Shown one piece after another: positions 24,817 through 34,131 of a stretch of 64,000 bases of DNA. The DNA lies in contig CAWKOR010000001.1 in assembly GCA_963851325.1 (NCBI GenBank), positions 1,240,001 to 1,304,000 on the forward strand, in the 5' to 3' direction. The translations under genes were made by a program, and so were the position numbers. Source of the stretch: DATGKG01 sp963851325 (GTDB taxonomy: Bacteria > Desulfobacterota > Binatia > Binatales > Binataceae). How positions within the stretch are numbered: the stretch's first letter is position 1; every line of letters starts with the position of its first letter. Below the pieces are notes generated by a model. It was not told the DNA's origin. It did not search any database and was given only the letters and a program-made list of their open reading frames with translations.

Positions 24817-24897
24817 CGCTGTGGCTCATCGTTCGCTGCGGCGCCTACGTTGACACGGCTGGTTCAGACCGATAATTAAAGTGGTTCCGATTCAATC

Positions 24898-25212
24898 ATG
24901 TTTGCAATCATAAAGACTGGCGGAAAACAGTACCGCGTTGCTGCGGGCGACCAAATCACCGTCGAACGCCTCATTGGCGATGTCGGCAGTCAAATCTCGC
25001 TCAGCGAGGTCCTCGCGATCGGCGGCGATAGTCCGGTCATCGGGCGGCCGCTGGTAGCGGGCGCCGCGGTGAAGGCGAAAATCGTCCTGCAACCACGCGG
25101 CACCAAGGTGATCGTGTTCAAGAAGAAGCGGCGCAAAAACTATCGCCGCAAGCGCGGTCATCGCCAGGAATTGACGGTACTCAAGATCGAGGATATTTCG
25201 GCGGGCGCTTAG
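24898..25212 (+). CDS. rplU: 50S ribosomal protein L21
   Basis: A 104-residue L21 with the diagnostic N-terminus MFAIIKTGGKQYRVAAGD and the basic VFKKKRRKNYRRKRGHRQ tail that contacts 23S rRNA. It starts the rplU-rpmA operon, separated from rpmA by 125 bases, which is longer than usual. In many genomes obgE follows, but here it does not. Confidence 0.97.
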   Translation: MFAIIKTGGKQYRVAAGDQITVERLIGDVGSQISLSEVLAIGGDSPVIGRPLVAGAAVKAKIVLQPRGTKVIVFKKKRRKNYRRKRGHRQELTVLKIEDISAGA

Positions 25213-25337
25213 CCGTCCGCGACAAATCGAACCTTCGCGCGACCACGACTGATCGGAAGAGGCCGGAACGGGGCGCGAAGCGCCGCCCGCAGGGCCGACG
25301 AGGCGGAGCGATCAGCGCAGTCGAGGAGAATTTAAAG

Positions 25338-25622
25338 ATGGCGCATAAGAAAGGACAAGGTTCAACGCGCAACGGCCGCGACAGCCCAGGGCAACATCGC
25401 GGCATCAAGATTTACGCGGGCCAGACCGTGAAAGCGGGCAATATCCTGGTTCGCCAATGCGGCACCAAGGTTCATCCGGGCCGCAACGTCGGGATGGGCC
25501 GCGACTATACGCTTTACGCCCGCATCGACGGCGTGGTTAAGTACGAAACGTTCCGCAACGTGAAGCGGCGCGTGAGGATCGAACCGAGCGCGGAGACCGC
25601 ATCCGAGGGGGCGAGCGCGTAA
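25338..25622 (+). CDS. rpmA: 50S ribosomal protein L27
   Basis: A 94-residue L27: MAHKKGQGSTRNGRDSPGQ, YAGQTVKAGNILVRQCGTK, and GRDYTLYARIDGVVKYE are canonical. The N-terminus starts MAHKKG directly, so there is no cleavable Firmicute-type leader. The C-terminus has a Glu/Ala-rich extension. GAGGAG lies upstream of the ATG. A strong terminator follows. Confidence 0.97.
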   Translation: MAHKKGQGSTRNGRDSPGQHRGIKIYAGQTVKAGNILVRQCGTKVHPGRNVGMGRDYTLYARIDGVVKYETFRNVKRRVRIEPSAETASEGASA

Positions 25623-25650
25623 GCAGGCGTATCGCATCAGGTTAAGATGA

Positions 25651-25681
25651 GCCCCGCGGATCGCTCCGCGGGGCTTTTTGT
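25651..25681 (+). terminator. Rho-independent terminator of rplU-rpmA
   Basis: AGCCCCGCGGA (25651-25661) pairs perfectly with TCCGCGGGGCT (25666-25676) around a TCGC loop and is followed by a T-run to 25680. It is the clearest intrinsic terminator in the window. Confidence 0.92.
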
Positions 25682-25738
25682 TTCCGCGAAAAATTTTTTC
25701 GCCGCGATGCGGCCCAAAGCTACGACAGGAGCAAATCA

Positions 25739-26761
25739 ATGAAACTCGGACTCGTCACCGGATATTCGGGCGCCCAGATGGGATTGCCGATGGACTTGAT
25801 CATCGAAGCCGAGAAAGCCGGCTTCGATTCGGTATGGACCGGCGAAGCTTACGGCTCCGACGTGATCACGCCGCTGGCGTGGATTGGCGCGCTCACCAAA
25901 AAAATCAAACTCGGCGCCGGCATCATGCAGATGCCCGGCCGTTCCCCCGCGATGACGGCGATGACCGCGATGACCCTCGACGCGCTCTCGGGCGGACGCT
26001 TTCTGCTCGGCATCGGACCCTCGGGCCCGCAGGTTGCTGAAGGATGGCACGGCATGCCTTATGGCAAACCGCTCCAGCGCACCCGCGAGTATGTCGAAAT
26101 CGTTAAGATGATCATCGCGCGCGAAAAACCCGTCGAGCTGCATGGCAAGGAATTCGACGTCCCATACACCGGGCCTGGTTCGACCGGACTCGGCAAGCCA
26201 CTCAAGAGCATTCTGCATGGGCGCAAAGACATGCCGATCTATAGCGCCTCGATCAGTCCCAAAGGCCTCGAGCTGGCGGCGGAAATAACCGACGGTGTGC
26301 TTCCGATCTGGATGAGCCCGGAGAAGTACAACGTGATCGGCGATGCGGTAAAGGCAGGCCTCGCGAAGGCGCACAAAACTCCCGACCAGTTCGATGTCGC
26401 ACCGTTCGTCACCTGCGTGATGGGCCCTGACGTCGACAAATGCCGGATGCCGGTCAAGGCGGCGATGGCGCTTTACATCGGCGGGATGGGCGCGCGCAGC
26501 AAGAATTTCTACAACGATTACGCCAAGCGCCTCGGCTATCCGAGCGAGGCGGCGGAGATCCAGGATTTATTCCTCGGCGGGAAGAAGAACGAGGCGATGG
26601 CGGCGATTCCCGACAAGCTGGTCGACGAGGTCGCGCTGGTGGGTCCGAAGGAGCGCATCCTCGATCGGCTGAAGGCGTGGAAGGCGTCGCCGGTCAAGAC
26701 CATGTTGATCGGAACCAACTCCATCGATGCTTGTCGAGTGCTGGCGGAGGCCTGCGCCTAG
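25739..26761 (+). CDS. LLM-class (luciferase-like) flavin/F420-dependent oxidoreductase
   Basis: A 340-residue TIM-barrel oxidoreductase of the bacterial luciferase superfamily. Recognisable are AEKAGFDSVWTGEAYGSD, LGAGIMQMPGRSPAMTAMTA, and DALSGGRFLLGIGPSGPQV, the last typical of F420-using members. Substrate cannot be read from the sequence; relatives oxidise alcohols, alkanes or methylene-tetrahydromethanopterin. There is an AGGAG-like site before the ATG. The gene begins 60 bases after the rpmA terminator. The methyltransferase gene follows only nine bases after the stop and could be co-transcribed. Confidence 0.9.
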   Translation: MKLGLVTGYSGAQMGLPMDLIIEAEKAGFDSVWTGEAYGSDVITPLAWIGALTKKIKLGAGIMQMPGRSPAMTAMTAMTLDALSGGRFLLGIGPSGPQVAEGWHGMPYGKPLQRTREYVEIVKMIIAREKPVELHGKEFDVPYTGPGSTGLGKPLKSILHGRKDMPIYSASISPKGLELAAEITDGVLPIWMSPEKYNVIGDAVKAGLAKAHKTPDQFDVAPFVTCVMGPDVDKCRMPVKAAMALYIGGMGARSKNFYNDYAKRLGYPSEAAEIQDLFLGGKKNEAMAAIPDKLVDEVALVGPKERILDRLKAWKASPVKTMLIGTNSIDACRVLAEACA

Positions 26762-26769
26762 TAGCGAGC

Positions 26770-27627
26770 ATGAAATTCTATCGCCGGGGTTCTGCGCGCA
26801 GGAGCATTAGAAGAGTCGCGGAACGCCTGGCTCCTTTGGTTGAGAACATTTTCAAGGATGTTTTCGCCGAGATGGAGTACGTGCCTCAAGGCTGGTATGC
26901 CGTCGAGGGCTGGGACGCTCAAAGCATTGCCGATGCGCAGGAAAGGCATTGGCCGGCTCTGGTACGCAACCTTCAAGGGCCCGGCCCGCTAGGTGTATCG
27001 CACTTACCAGGGCATACGACGCGCGAGAATCGCGCCGACCACAACATAATGATGTCGTATGGATATGTTCTGGCCCTGGCCGCGCGACAGAAGGACAAAC
27101 TCTCGATCCTCGATTGGGGCGCTGGAGCAGGTCACTACTATCTTTACAGCAAAGCTCTGCTTCCAGAGGTAGACATCGAATACGAATGCTATGATGTTCC
27201 AACTCTGTGCCGGCTAGGAAAAAAGCTACAGCCTGAACTGTGCCATCACGACGACGAAAGCGACTTCGTCGGTAAGCAATACGACCTCGTGCTCAGCAGC
27301 AGTTCATTGCACTACTTCGAGAATTGGCGCGACGAACTTCGCAAGCTTGCCGATGCCACGCGTGAGTTCCTTTATGTCGCAAGATTGCAGTCCGTCACCC
27401 ATGCGCCTTCCTTTGTCGCACTGCATAAGGTGCTTCGCGACGGTTACCCGGAGTTCCTATGCTGGTGCATCAACCGTCAGGAGTTCCTGACCTGCGCCGA
27501 AGAACAAGGGCTAGAGCTGGTGAGGGAGTTCGTCTTCACGGAACGATGGAGCATAAGAAACGCCCCTGAGAAGGCGGAATGTCGCGGATTCCTGCTTCGT
27601 CGGTCACATCATGGTGAAGAATCGTGA
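26770..27627 (+). CDS. Putative SAM-dependent methyltransferase (TIGR04325-like)
   Basis: 285 residues from ATG 26770. The SAM-binding motif is LSILDWGAGAGHYYLYSKAL, followed by YECYDVPTLCRLG, DLVLSSSSLHYFENW and a C-terminal domain with LELVREFVFTERW. This layout resembles the TIGR04325 methyltransferase family, often seen near surface-polysaccharide genes; that assignment is moderate. A longer open frame exists upstream to 26440 but lies inside the LLM oxidoreductase gene. The stop overlaps the next gene start (GTGA), so the two methyltransferases are translationally coupled. Confidence 0.75.
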   Translation: MKFYRRGSARRSIRRVAERLAPLVENIFKDVFAEMEYVPQGWYAVEGWDAQSIADAQERHWPALVRNLQGPGPLGVSHLPGHTTRENRADHNIMMSYGYVLALAARQKDKLSILDWGAGAGHYYLYSKALLPEVDIEYECYDVPTLCRLGKKLQPELCHHDDESDFVGKQYDLVLSSSSLHYFENWRDELRKLADATREFLYVARLQSVTHAPSFVALHKVLRDGYPEFLCWCINRQEFLTCAEEQGLELVREFVFTERWSIRNAPEKAECRGFLLRRSHHGEES

Positions 27628-28391
27628 AGAAGGACGAGATCTTCCTCAACTCAGAAAAAGGGGCGGGTACCTTCGAGTTCAATGCTGAGGTAGCGGAAGT
27701 ATTCGACGATATGCTCCAGCGCAGCATCCCCTTCTACGCTGAACAGCAGGCTATCATCAGAGGCTTATGCAAGAAGCTCTGGCTTCCGGGAACTAAGGTG
27801 TATGACCTGGGATGCTCGACCGCGACCACACTTATAGGACTTAGCCGCGACCTACCTTCCGCGAGTCTGGTTGGCTACGACAATTCCCTTCCAATGCTCG
27901 ACCGGGCTCGAAAGAACATCGAAGACAACCATTGTAAGGATCGCATCGAGTTGCGGCTTGGCGATCTCAATGGCGAACTTTCTCAGCTCTCGCTCGAGAA
28001 CGCAGGTGTGGTCACGATGTGCTGGACGCTCCAGTTTATCCGGCCGGCTGGACGGGACGATCTGATCCGATGGATCTACAATGCGCTCGCTGACCAGGGT
28101 GTACTTATCGTGACCGAGAAGATCCTTACCAATAGTGGTCACCTGAACCGCTTCTTCATCGACCTGTACTACGAATTCAAGCGGCAGCGCGGATACGCCG
28201 ATGCTGAGATCGCACGCAAGCGAGAGGCGCTGGAGAATGTTCTCGTCCCCTTCCGCCTCGATGAAAATATCGAGCTCTTCCGGCGCAATGGATTTGAGCT
28301 GGTGGAGACCTTCTTCCAGTGGTTCAATTTCGCTGGGTTCGTGTGCGTAAAAAGGCCTGCATCGCCAGAAGCAATGAAGGCAGACCACTGA
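27624..28391 (+). CDS. cmoA: CmoA-like carboxy-S-adenosylmethionine synthase
   Basis: 255 residues. The pattern FEFNAEVAEVFDDMLQRSIP, VYDLGCSTATTLIGLSRDL, VGYDNSLPMLDRARKNI and LQFIRPAGRDDLIRWIY closely follows CmoA, which makes carboxy-SAM from SAM and prephenate for wobble-uridine cmo5U34 modification. The usual partner cmoB is not adjacent; instead the gene is coupled to an unrelated methyltransferase (GTG start within the preceding stop). It may be true CmoA with cmoB elsewhere or a CmoA-like paralogue serving the neighbour. Confidence 0.75.
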   Translation: MKKDEIFLNSEKGAGTFEFNAEVAEVFDDMLQRSIPFYAEQQAIIRGLCKKLWLPGTKVYDLGCSTATTLIGLSRDLPSASLVGYDNSLPMLDRARKNIEDNHCKDRIELRLGDLNGELSQLSLENAGVVTMCWTLQFIRPAGRDDLIRWIYNALADQGVLIVTEKILTNSGHLNRFFIDLYYEFKRQRGYADAEIARKREALENVLVPFRLDENIELFRRNGFELVETFFQWFNFAGFVCVKRPASPEAMKADH

Positions 28392-28441
28392 CCTTTGTAT
28401 CGAGGTCTCCTTCGATGCGGAGTTTATCCAGGCGCAGCGCG

Positions 28442-30889
28442 CTAGTGCCTGAACAATGAGCCGAAAAAGCTCCCGATCCTGCCGAAAATATCCGAATTGG
28501 TGGGGCTCGGCGCGGCGATCGGCTCGGGCGAGGGCATTGCGGCTGGCGCAAGGGTTTCCGGCGCCGCTGGCGGAGGCATCGAAGCGAGCAGGCCGCCATG
28601 CAGCGGACATTGTTGTGTCGGCGCCGTTCCCACCAGGAATGGCAGGCTGACAGAGCGCGGACACGCCGGTGTCGCGAGGCCTCCCGAGGCGGGATCGATA
28701 CTCGCCATCGCAATGCCCGATGGGATCGCGAAATCCTGAGCATCGTCAGGCGCCGTCGCGACCATAAAATCCACCCATGCCGGCAGTGCCGAGGTGGCGC
28801 CGGTCATGCCGGTTGACGCGGGCTGGTCGAATCCCGTCCACACTCCGCAAACCACTTCGGGTGTGTAGCCGATGAAGTATCCGTCCTTGTAGTCCTGGGT
28901 AGTGCCGGTCTTCCCGGCCGCGGGAAAATCGATACCGAGCCGACCCGACGATGCGCCGGTCCCAAAGCGCAGCACAGCTTTAAGCGCGCCGGTCATCAGG
29001 TACGCGACGTTCGGATCGATCACCTGATGCGTTTGCGGGGTGTGCTGATAGATCTGCCTTCCTCGCGCGTCGATAACCGATTCGATTGCGTAGGGCGTCG
29101 CCTGCTCCCCCATGCTGGCGAAGGTCTGGTAGGCCGAGGTGAGTTCGAGCAGCGTCATCTCATCGGCGCCGATCGCCATCGGAAGCACCGCCGGAAGGTC
29201 CGCATGAATTCCCATCTCATGCGCGGTCCTTACCATTAGGGGTGGCCCGAGCTCACTGCCGACGTATGCGGTCGGAACATTGAGCGACTCCGACAGCGCC
29301 TGCACCACGGTAACCTGACCCTGGTAGGTGCGCTCGAAGTTGGCCGGCATCCATCCGCCAAAGGACATCGGACGATCGGGAAGCGTCGAGGCCAGCGTGA
29401 GCGGCGGATGCATGGGTGATCGGTCGGGGTCCATCGCGGCCAGATAGACGATGGGTTTGAAAGCCGAGCCGGGCTGGCGTTGCGCCTGGGTCACGCGATT
29501 GAACTGGCTCGTGGCATAGTCACGACCACCGACCATGGCGAGGATGGCGCCGGAGTTAGCGTCGAGCGCCACCATCGCGCTCTGGAGGCGATCCTTTTTA
29601 TCGCTGCGCCGCAGGCTCCGCCGCAATTTCTCCAGTCGCGCGAGATTGCTGACGACCGCCTCCTGCGCATCCGCCTGATACTCGGCATCCAGGGTGCTGT
29701 AGACCTTCAGTCCCTCGAGGTGACCGTCCAGGCCGGGCAGCCGATTGACGAAGGCCGTCACGTAGTCAGTGAAGTAAGGCGCGCGGCGAAGTCCCGGCAT
29801 CTTCGCGACTTGCACCGGCGCGGCGGAGGCCGCGGTATAGGTGGGCTGATCGATCAGGTCGTATACGCGCATGATGACCAGCACCGTATCGCGCCGCCTG
29901 CGGCATAGCTCCGGATGCCGCCGCGGGTCGTAAGCGGTGGGCGCCTGAATCATTCCGATCAGCGTCGCGGCCTCGGCCGGCGAGACCTCGCGCAAATCCT
30001 TGTTGAAAAAGTAGCGCGCCGCCAGCGGCATACCTTCGATCGGCGTGCCGTCGTATTCGCCCATCGGAACGTCGTTGATGTAGCGCTCGAGGATCGCGTT
30101 CTTGCTGAGCCGAAATTCGATCACCAGCGCGACCGCAAGCTCGCGGAATTTGCGCGCGAAGCTGCGCTCGTGGCGATCCATGAAAGTGCGGGCTAGTTGC
30201 TGGGTGATGGTGCTGGCGCCCTGACTCAAGCGATGGCTCCGCAAGTCGTTCAACGCCGCCTCCACAATCCGAATCGGATTAAACCCGGGATGGTAATAGA
30301 ACCAGCGATCTTCGGTATCGAGCAGCCCCTTCACCAGGTATGGAGGCAGTTCGCCGAGCTGAACTTCGACCCGCTCGGCGGGCGCACCCGGAAGCAGGCG
30401 CCCGATCACTTCGGGCTCCAGTGCGGCGCGCTTTTTCGCGACGCCGTAGGCATCCGCGACGCCGGTAATCTTCTTGCCTCGCAACGCAAGGCGAACAAGG
30501 GTCGAGGGATAATCCTTCGCGCCCACCCGGAAGTCCCGGACGTTGATCCAGATCGCACCGGGCATAACCGCGAACTCACCCGGCGCGGTCGGGGCATCGG
30601 TCTTTGTATAAGAGAGCCGGCGCAATCGTTCGACCAGATTCAGATGATCGAGGTCGTCGCCGGCCTGAACAATTGTCGGCGCCGAATAAATCGCCGCGGT
30701 GAGCGCGGCATGCCGCTCTTCAATCAGCGTCGAAATGTTCTCGTACAACCCGGCGAGATAAAACCCCATCGCAAAAGTCAGGGCAAGAAATCCAGCCCCG
30801 GTCGCGATGCGGATTCGGCGCGAGAGCGGCCCCCTCCTCCACCACTTTGCGAGCCTGCTTTTTCGAAGTCGGGCTAGGCGACGTGCCAC
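28442..30889 (-). CDS. Penicillin-binding protein 1B-type bifunctional transglycosylase/transpeptidase
   Basis: About 815 residues. After a cytoplasmic Arg-rich start and one transmembrane anchor (FLALTFAMGFYLAGLYENI), a UB2H-like segment (IYSAPTIVQAGDDL then LRRLSYTKT) marks the PBP1B class. The GT51 domain shows EDRWFYYHPGF and QGASTITQQLART; the transpeptidase domain shows the serine motif GSAFKPIVYLAA, SESLNVP, and GKTGTTQDYKDGYFIGYTP. The C-terminus is Pro/Ala-rich. It polymerises and crosslinks peptidoglycan. GTG 30889 has GGAAGG about six bases upstream; an ATG at 30952 is an alternative longer start. Confidence 0.93.
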   Translation of the reverse strand: MARRLARLRKSRLAKWWRRGPLSRRIRIATGAGFLALTFAMGFYLAGLYENISTLIEERHAALTAAIYSAPTIVQAGDDLDHLNLVERLRRLSYTKTDAPTAPGEFAVMPGAIWINVRDFRVGAKDYPSTLVRLALRGKKITGVADAYGVAKKRAALEPEVIGRLLPGAPAERVEVQLGELPPYLVKGLLDTEDRWFYYHPGFNPIRIVEAALNDLRSHRLSQGASTITQQLARTFMDRHERSFARKFRELAVALVIEFRLSKNAILERYINDVPMGEYDGTPIEGMPLAARYFFNKDLREVSPAEAATLIGMIQAPTAYDPRRHPELCRRRRDTVLVIMRVYDLIDQPTYTAASAAPVQVAKMPGLRRAPYFTDYVTAFVNRLPGLDGHLEGLKVYSTLDAEYQADAQEAVVSNLARLEKLRRSLRRSDKKDRLQSAMVALDANSGAILAMVGGRDYATSQFNRVTQAQRQPGSAFKPIVYLAAMDPDRSPMHPPLTLASTLPDRPMSFGGWMPANFERTYQGQVTVVQALSESLNVPTAYVGSELGPPLMVRTAHEMGIHADLPAVLPMAIGADEMTLLELTSAYQTFASMGEQATPYAIESVIDARGRQIYQHTPQTHQVIDPNVAYLMTGALKAVLRFGTGASSGRLGIDFPAAGKTGTTQDYKDGYFIGYTPEVVCGVWTGFDQPASTGMTGATSALPAWVDFMVATAPDDAQDFAIPSGIAMASIDPASGGLATPACPRSVSLPFLVGTAPTQQCPLHGGLLASMPPPAAPETLAPAAMPSPEPIAAPSPTNSDIFGRIGSFFGSLFRH

Positions 30890-31040
30890 AGGTATTCCTT
30901 CCACTCCAGCCACATCCAATATACAGACGCGCGCCACCCTCGCGCGATGCATCGGTATGCGTGGAATGCTGCTTCCAATTAATGTAGGAATGTTGCGCCG
31001 AATGCTTGGCCAAATGCTTCAAAAGGACTCGGGGAGAATC

Positions 31041-31505
31041 GTGCAGGAAATGGGACTACTGGACAGGCTACGAAGCGCCATCTCTGGACCGCCACTAATC
31101 GACGAACTGGCGATCCTCGCCGGTCAATGCGAGGCACTGGTGAATCGGCTGCGCCGTCACGCGGAGCGCGCGATGTACCCAGCCATTGCGCAGGGGATAC
31201 GAGAAATCGCCGAGCAAGAAGCGGTTCACGAAAAGACGCTACGCGGCATCCTCAGCGAGCGCGGCCTATGGCCCCGGCCTCCTGAACAGGTCCCGCACGA
31301 GGGCTCCAACAACTGGGAGCGGCTCAGTAACGATCTCGAGATTTTGCTGCTCTGGGCGCGCCAGCTTCACCAGCACGCGATGCGATGGGAAGGCGAGAAT
31401 CCGCAATTGTCCCAGACGCTGGTGACGATCGCCGACGAAGCTTCCGCTAATGAATTCGAATTGCGCCGCCTCGTCGCGAAGCTCGATCCTCAGGCGCTCG
31501 ACTAA
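31041..31505 (+). CDS. Ferritin-like helical-bundle protein
   Basis: About 154 residues, all helical: ELAILAGQCEALVNRLRRHAERAMYP... Helix 2 carries EIAEQEAVHEKTL with an ExxH pair typical of ferritin-like diiron sites, and the last helix has ADEASANEFELRRL with a further Glu. The four-helix plan with these acid/His positions suggests a small ferritin-like or stress protein; the number of metal ligands cannot be confirmed by eye. GTG 31041 with GGGGAG upstream is preferred over ATG 31050. The stop overlaps that of the convergent manC by four bases. Confidence 0.65.
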   Translation: MQEMGLLDRLRSAISGPPLIDELAILAGQCEALVNRLRRHAERAMYPAIAQGIREIAEQEAVHEKTLRGILSERGLWPRPPEQVPHEGSNNWERLSNDLEILLLWARQLHQHAMRWEGENPQLSQTLVTIADEASANEFELRRLVAKLDPQALD

Positions 31506-32584
31506 AGGTAGCGATGCAGGCCGAGGCGCTTCAGCTCCTCGGTAACCTTGCGCGTCTCTTGCGAGCGCGCGCGATCGATAACCAGCAGCGCATCCGGCGT
31601 ATCGATCACGACGATATCTTTCACCCCAAGCAACACCATCAGGCGCGAATTGCTGTGCGCCAGAACTCCGTTGGACTCGAGCGTGAGCACCTGGCCCACG
31701 GTGACATTCTTCTCGCGTCCACCCATCGCTTCCCACAGACCCTCCCAGGTTCCAACGTCGTGCCAACTGAAATCCGCCTTGACGCCCAGGACGTTGGAAG
31801 CTCGCTCGATCACCACCCGATCGAAAGAATCAAAATCGAGCTGATGGTAAAGCTTTGCCAATTTGGAACCTTTCGCAGCGGCGAGTTTTTCGGTCGCGGC
31901 GGCGAGGTCCGGAGCATGGCGCGTCAGTTCGGCATCGAGGGTCGCGGTCGTCATCACAAACATTCCCGCGTTCCAGAGGAAGCGTTTCGAAGCGACCATC
32001 TTCTTCGCGACGGCCGGCTCGGGTTTTTCGACGAAGCGTTTGACCCGATAACCGCCGCCGATGCTCGCGCCGATTTCCTGGTAGCCATAACCGGTTTCGG
32101 GGCGCGTCGGGACCACACCGATCACAACGATCGCCTTCTCGCTCGAGGCGAGGCCGAGTGCCTTCGCAATCGTGTTGCGAAAACCGCTCGCCGGCGCGAT
32201 GTAGTGATCCGCGGGCATCACCGCGATAAGGCCGTCACCAAAGCGCGCGCGGATCACCGCCGCGCCGTACGCGATTGCGACCGTGGTGCCGCGCCCCTCG
32301 GGTTCGATGATGAGATTGCCGGCGGGAATCATGCCCTCGATGGCGGAGCTGAAGGCTTTTTTCTGAGACGCGGTGACCAGGACGAAAATCCGATCGCGCG
32401 CGATGAGCGGCTGCAGGCGTCCGATCGTCTCACTCAGCAGCGTCGTGCCTTCGTCGATGGAAAACAGCGGCTTGGGGCGATTCTCCCGGCTGGCGGGCCA
32501 GAATCGCGTGCCGCGGCCTCCTGCGATGATCAGCGCCGACGCTTTAACCGAAGCCCTCGCAGCCTTTTCGGCTTGGGCCACCAC
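31502..32584 (-). CDS. manC: Mannose-1-phosphate guanylyltransferase
   Basis: 360 residues. The nucleotidyltransferase signature ALIIAGGRGTRFWPASRENRPKP near residues 17-38, the AVMPADHYI metal site, GYGYQEIG and VEKPEPAVAKKM place it in the GDP-mannose pyrophosphorylase family. It lacks the C-terminal isomerase domain of bifunctional ManC/AlgA, so it makes GDP-mannose only. The phosphomannomutase gene lies 77 bases upstream on the same strand, giving a two-step route from mannose-6-phosphate to GDP-mannose. Starts with GTG in a GTG-GTG pair. Confidence 0.92.
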   Translation of the reverse strand: MVAQAEKAARASVKASALIIAGGRGTRFWPASRENRPKPLFSIDEGTTLLSETIGRLQPLIARDRIFVLVTASQKKAFSSAIEGMIPAGNLIIEPEGRGTTVAIAYGAAVIRARFGDGLIAVMPADHYIAPASGFRNTIAKALGLASSEKAIVVIGVVPTRPETGYGYQEIGASIGGGYRVKRFVEKPEPAVAKKMVASKRFLWNAGMFVMTTATLDAELTRHAPDLAAATEKLAAAKGSKLAKLYHQLDFDSFDRVVIERASNVLGVKADFSWHDVGTWEGLWEAMGGREKNVTVGQVLTLESNGVLAHSNSRLMVLLGVKDIVVIDTPDALLVIDRARSQETRKVTEELKRLGLHRYL

Positions 32585-32602
32585 CTATGCTCTCGTCCGA
32601 TC

Positions 32603-32635
32603 CCCCTTCCCTAAAGGGAAGGGGTTAGGGGTTAG
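32603..32635. repeat. Palindromic element between manB and manC
   Basis: CCCCTTCCCT (32603-32612) pairs exactly with AGGGAAGGGG (32615-32624) around two bases, and is followed by TTAGGGGTTAGG. The composite looks like the dispersed REP-type palindromes with a CCCTAACCCCTAACCCC-like flank seen in many proteobacterial genomes. Only one copy is in this window. Confidence 0.55.
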
Positions 32636-32661
32636 GTTTCCTGCGATAGAGTTTGGGCCTC

Positions 32662-34017
32662 TCACATCGCACCTAATTCTTTCAGCTTGCTCTCGAAGAT
32701 CGCTCTGATCTCGTCGAGGCTTTTCTGATCGCTTGCCTCGTACCTGGTAACCAGCGCGGGTTGCGTGTTGGAAGCGCGCACCAAACCCCATCCGTTGGCG
32801 AACTTCACGCGCGCGCCGTCGATGTCGATGACATCGTAATGCTTGGAAAAATATTCCGCCGCCCTTTTTACCACCGAGAATTTCTTGTCGTCGGCGCAGT
32901 CGATGCGAATTTCCGGGGTGAAGAAACTCTTCGGCAGATCGGCGAGGATTTGCGCTAGGCCTTTACCTTCGCGACTTACGATTTCGAGCAGGCGAAACGA
33001 AGCATAGATCGCGTCGTCGAAGCCGAAGTACTTGTCCGCGAAAAACATGTGCCCGCTCATCTCGCCCGCGAGCGCCGCATGTTCCTCTTTCAGCTTGCTC
33101 TTGATCAGTGAATGACCGGTCTTCCACATGATGGGACGGCCGCCGTGTTGCGCGATGTCATCATACATCCGCTGCGAGCATTTGACGTCGCCGATAATCG
33201 CGGCGCCGGGCTGCTCCTTCAGAATCGCCCGCGAAAACGCCACCATCAGCTCGTCACCCCACACGATGCGGCCATTCTCGTCGACCGCGCCGACCCGGTC
33301 CGCATCGCCGTCGTATGCGATCCCGATGTCCGCTTTACGCTTGGCCACTTCGGTGATCAAATCGCGCATATTGTCCTCGACCGTCGGGTCGGGGTGATGA
33401 TTGGGAAAGCGTCCGTCCATCTCGATGTAAATGCCGAAAGTGTGAGCGCCGAGGTCCCGCATCAATGGTTCCGCAACGACCCCGCCGCATCCATTGCCGC
33501 CATCGACGGCGACCTTGAGTCCCGGTTTGAGCTTGATGTTGGCGCGAATGAAATCGCCGTACTCGGGAAGAATCGGAACTTCGGTGAGCGCGCCTTTGGT
33601 TGCGCTGGTATGAAAGTCGCGCCTCTCGATGATGTCGGCGAGCTTCTGAATCTCGGCGCCAAAAATCGTGGTCGGCCCCACTCCAAGCTTGAAGCCGTTG
33701 TATTCGGCCGCATTGTGGCTGCCGGTAATCATCGCGCCGCCATCCATCTTCCAGTGCAGCACAGAGAAATACAGCAATGGGGTCGGAACGACGCCCACAT
33801 CAGTTACGTCGATGCCGGCCGGGAGCAATCCTTCGAGCAGCAGGTGGTGCAACCGCGGCGAGGAGAGCCGGCAATCGCGGCCCAGGGTGATTTTGTGCTT
33901 GCCCGCGCGATGCAGCATCGTCGCGTATCCGCGGCCGAGGTCGACAATAAAATCATCGGTGAAATCGTCTTCGACAATTCCCCGGATGTCGTACTCGCGA
34001 AAAACCTGGCGATTCAT
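32662..34017 (-). CDS. manB: Phosphomannomutase/phosphoglucomutase
   Basis: 451 residues. All alpha-D-phosphohexomutase loops are present: start VFREYDIRGI, the phosphoserine loop ITGSHNAAEYNGFK (catalytic Ser near 100), the metal loop AYDGDADRVGAVDE, the sugar loop GEMSGHMFF, and the phosphate-binding RASNTQPALVTRYE near the end. Converts mannose-6-P to mannose-1-P (or glucose-6-P to glucose-1-P), feeding manC and also glgC 5 kb away. GGAGAGG precedes the ATG. Confidence 0.94.
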   Translation of the reverse strand: MNRQVFREYDIRGIVEDDFTDDFIVDLGRGYATMLHRAGKHKITLGRDCRLSSPRLHHLLLEGLLPAGIDVTDVGVVPTPLLYFSVLHWKMDGGAMITGSHNAAEYNGFKLGVGPTTIFGAEIQKLADIIERRDFHTSATKGALTEVPILPEYGDFIRANIKLKPGLKVAVDGGNGCGGVVAEPLMRDLGAHTFGIYIEMDGRFPNHHPDPTVEDNMRDLITEVAKRKADIGIAYDGDADRVGAVDENGRIVWGDELMVAFSRAILKEQPGAAIIGDVKCSQRMYDDIAQHGGRPIMWKTGHSLIKSKLKEEHAALAGEMSGHMFFADKYFGFDDAIYASFRLLEIVSREGKGLAQILADLPKSFFTPEIRIDCADDKKFSVVKRAAEYFSKHYDVIDIDGARVKFANGWGLVRASNTQPALVTRYEASDQKSLDEIRAIFESKLKELGAM

Positions 34018-34131
34018 TCACCTCTCCGCTTGGTGGCCGCAGCCTGAATGCTCACGTTATGATGCGTGTCGGTGCAAGTTGCAACGCGCACACAAGTTTA
34101 TGTCGGCGCGCGCGCCGATGGGATGGGCTGA

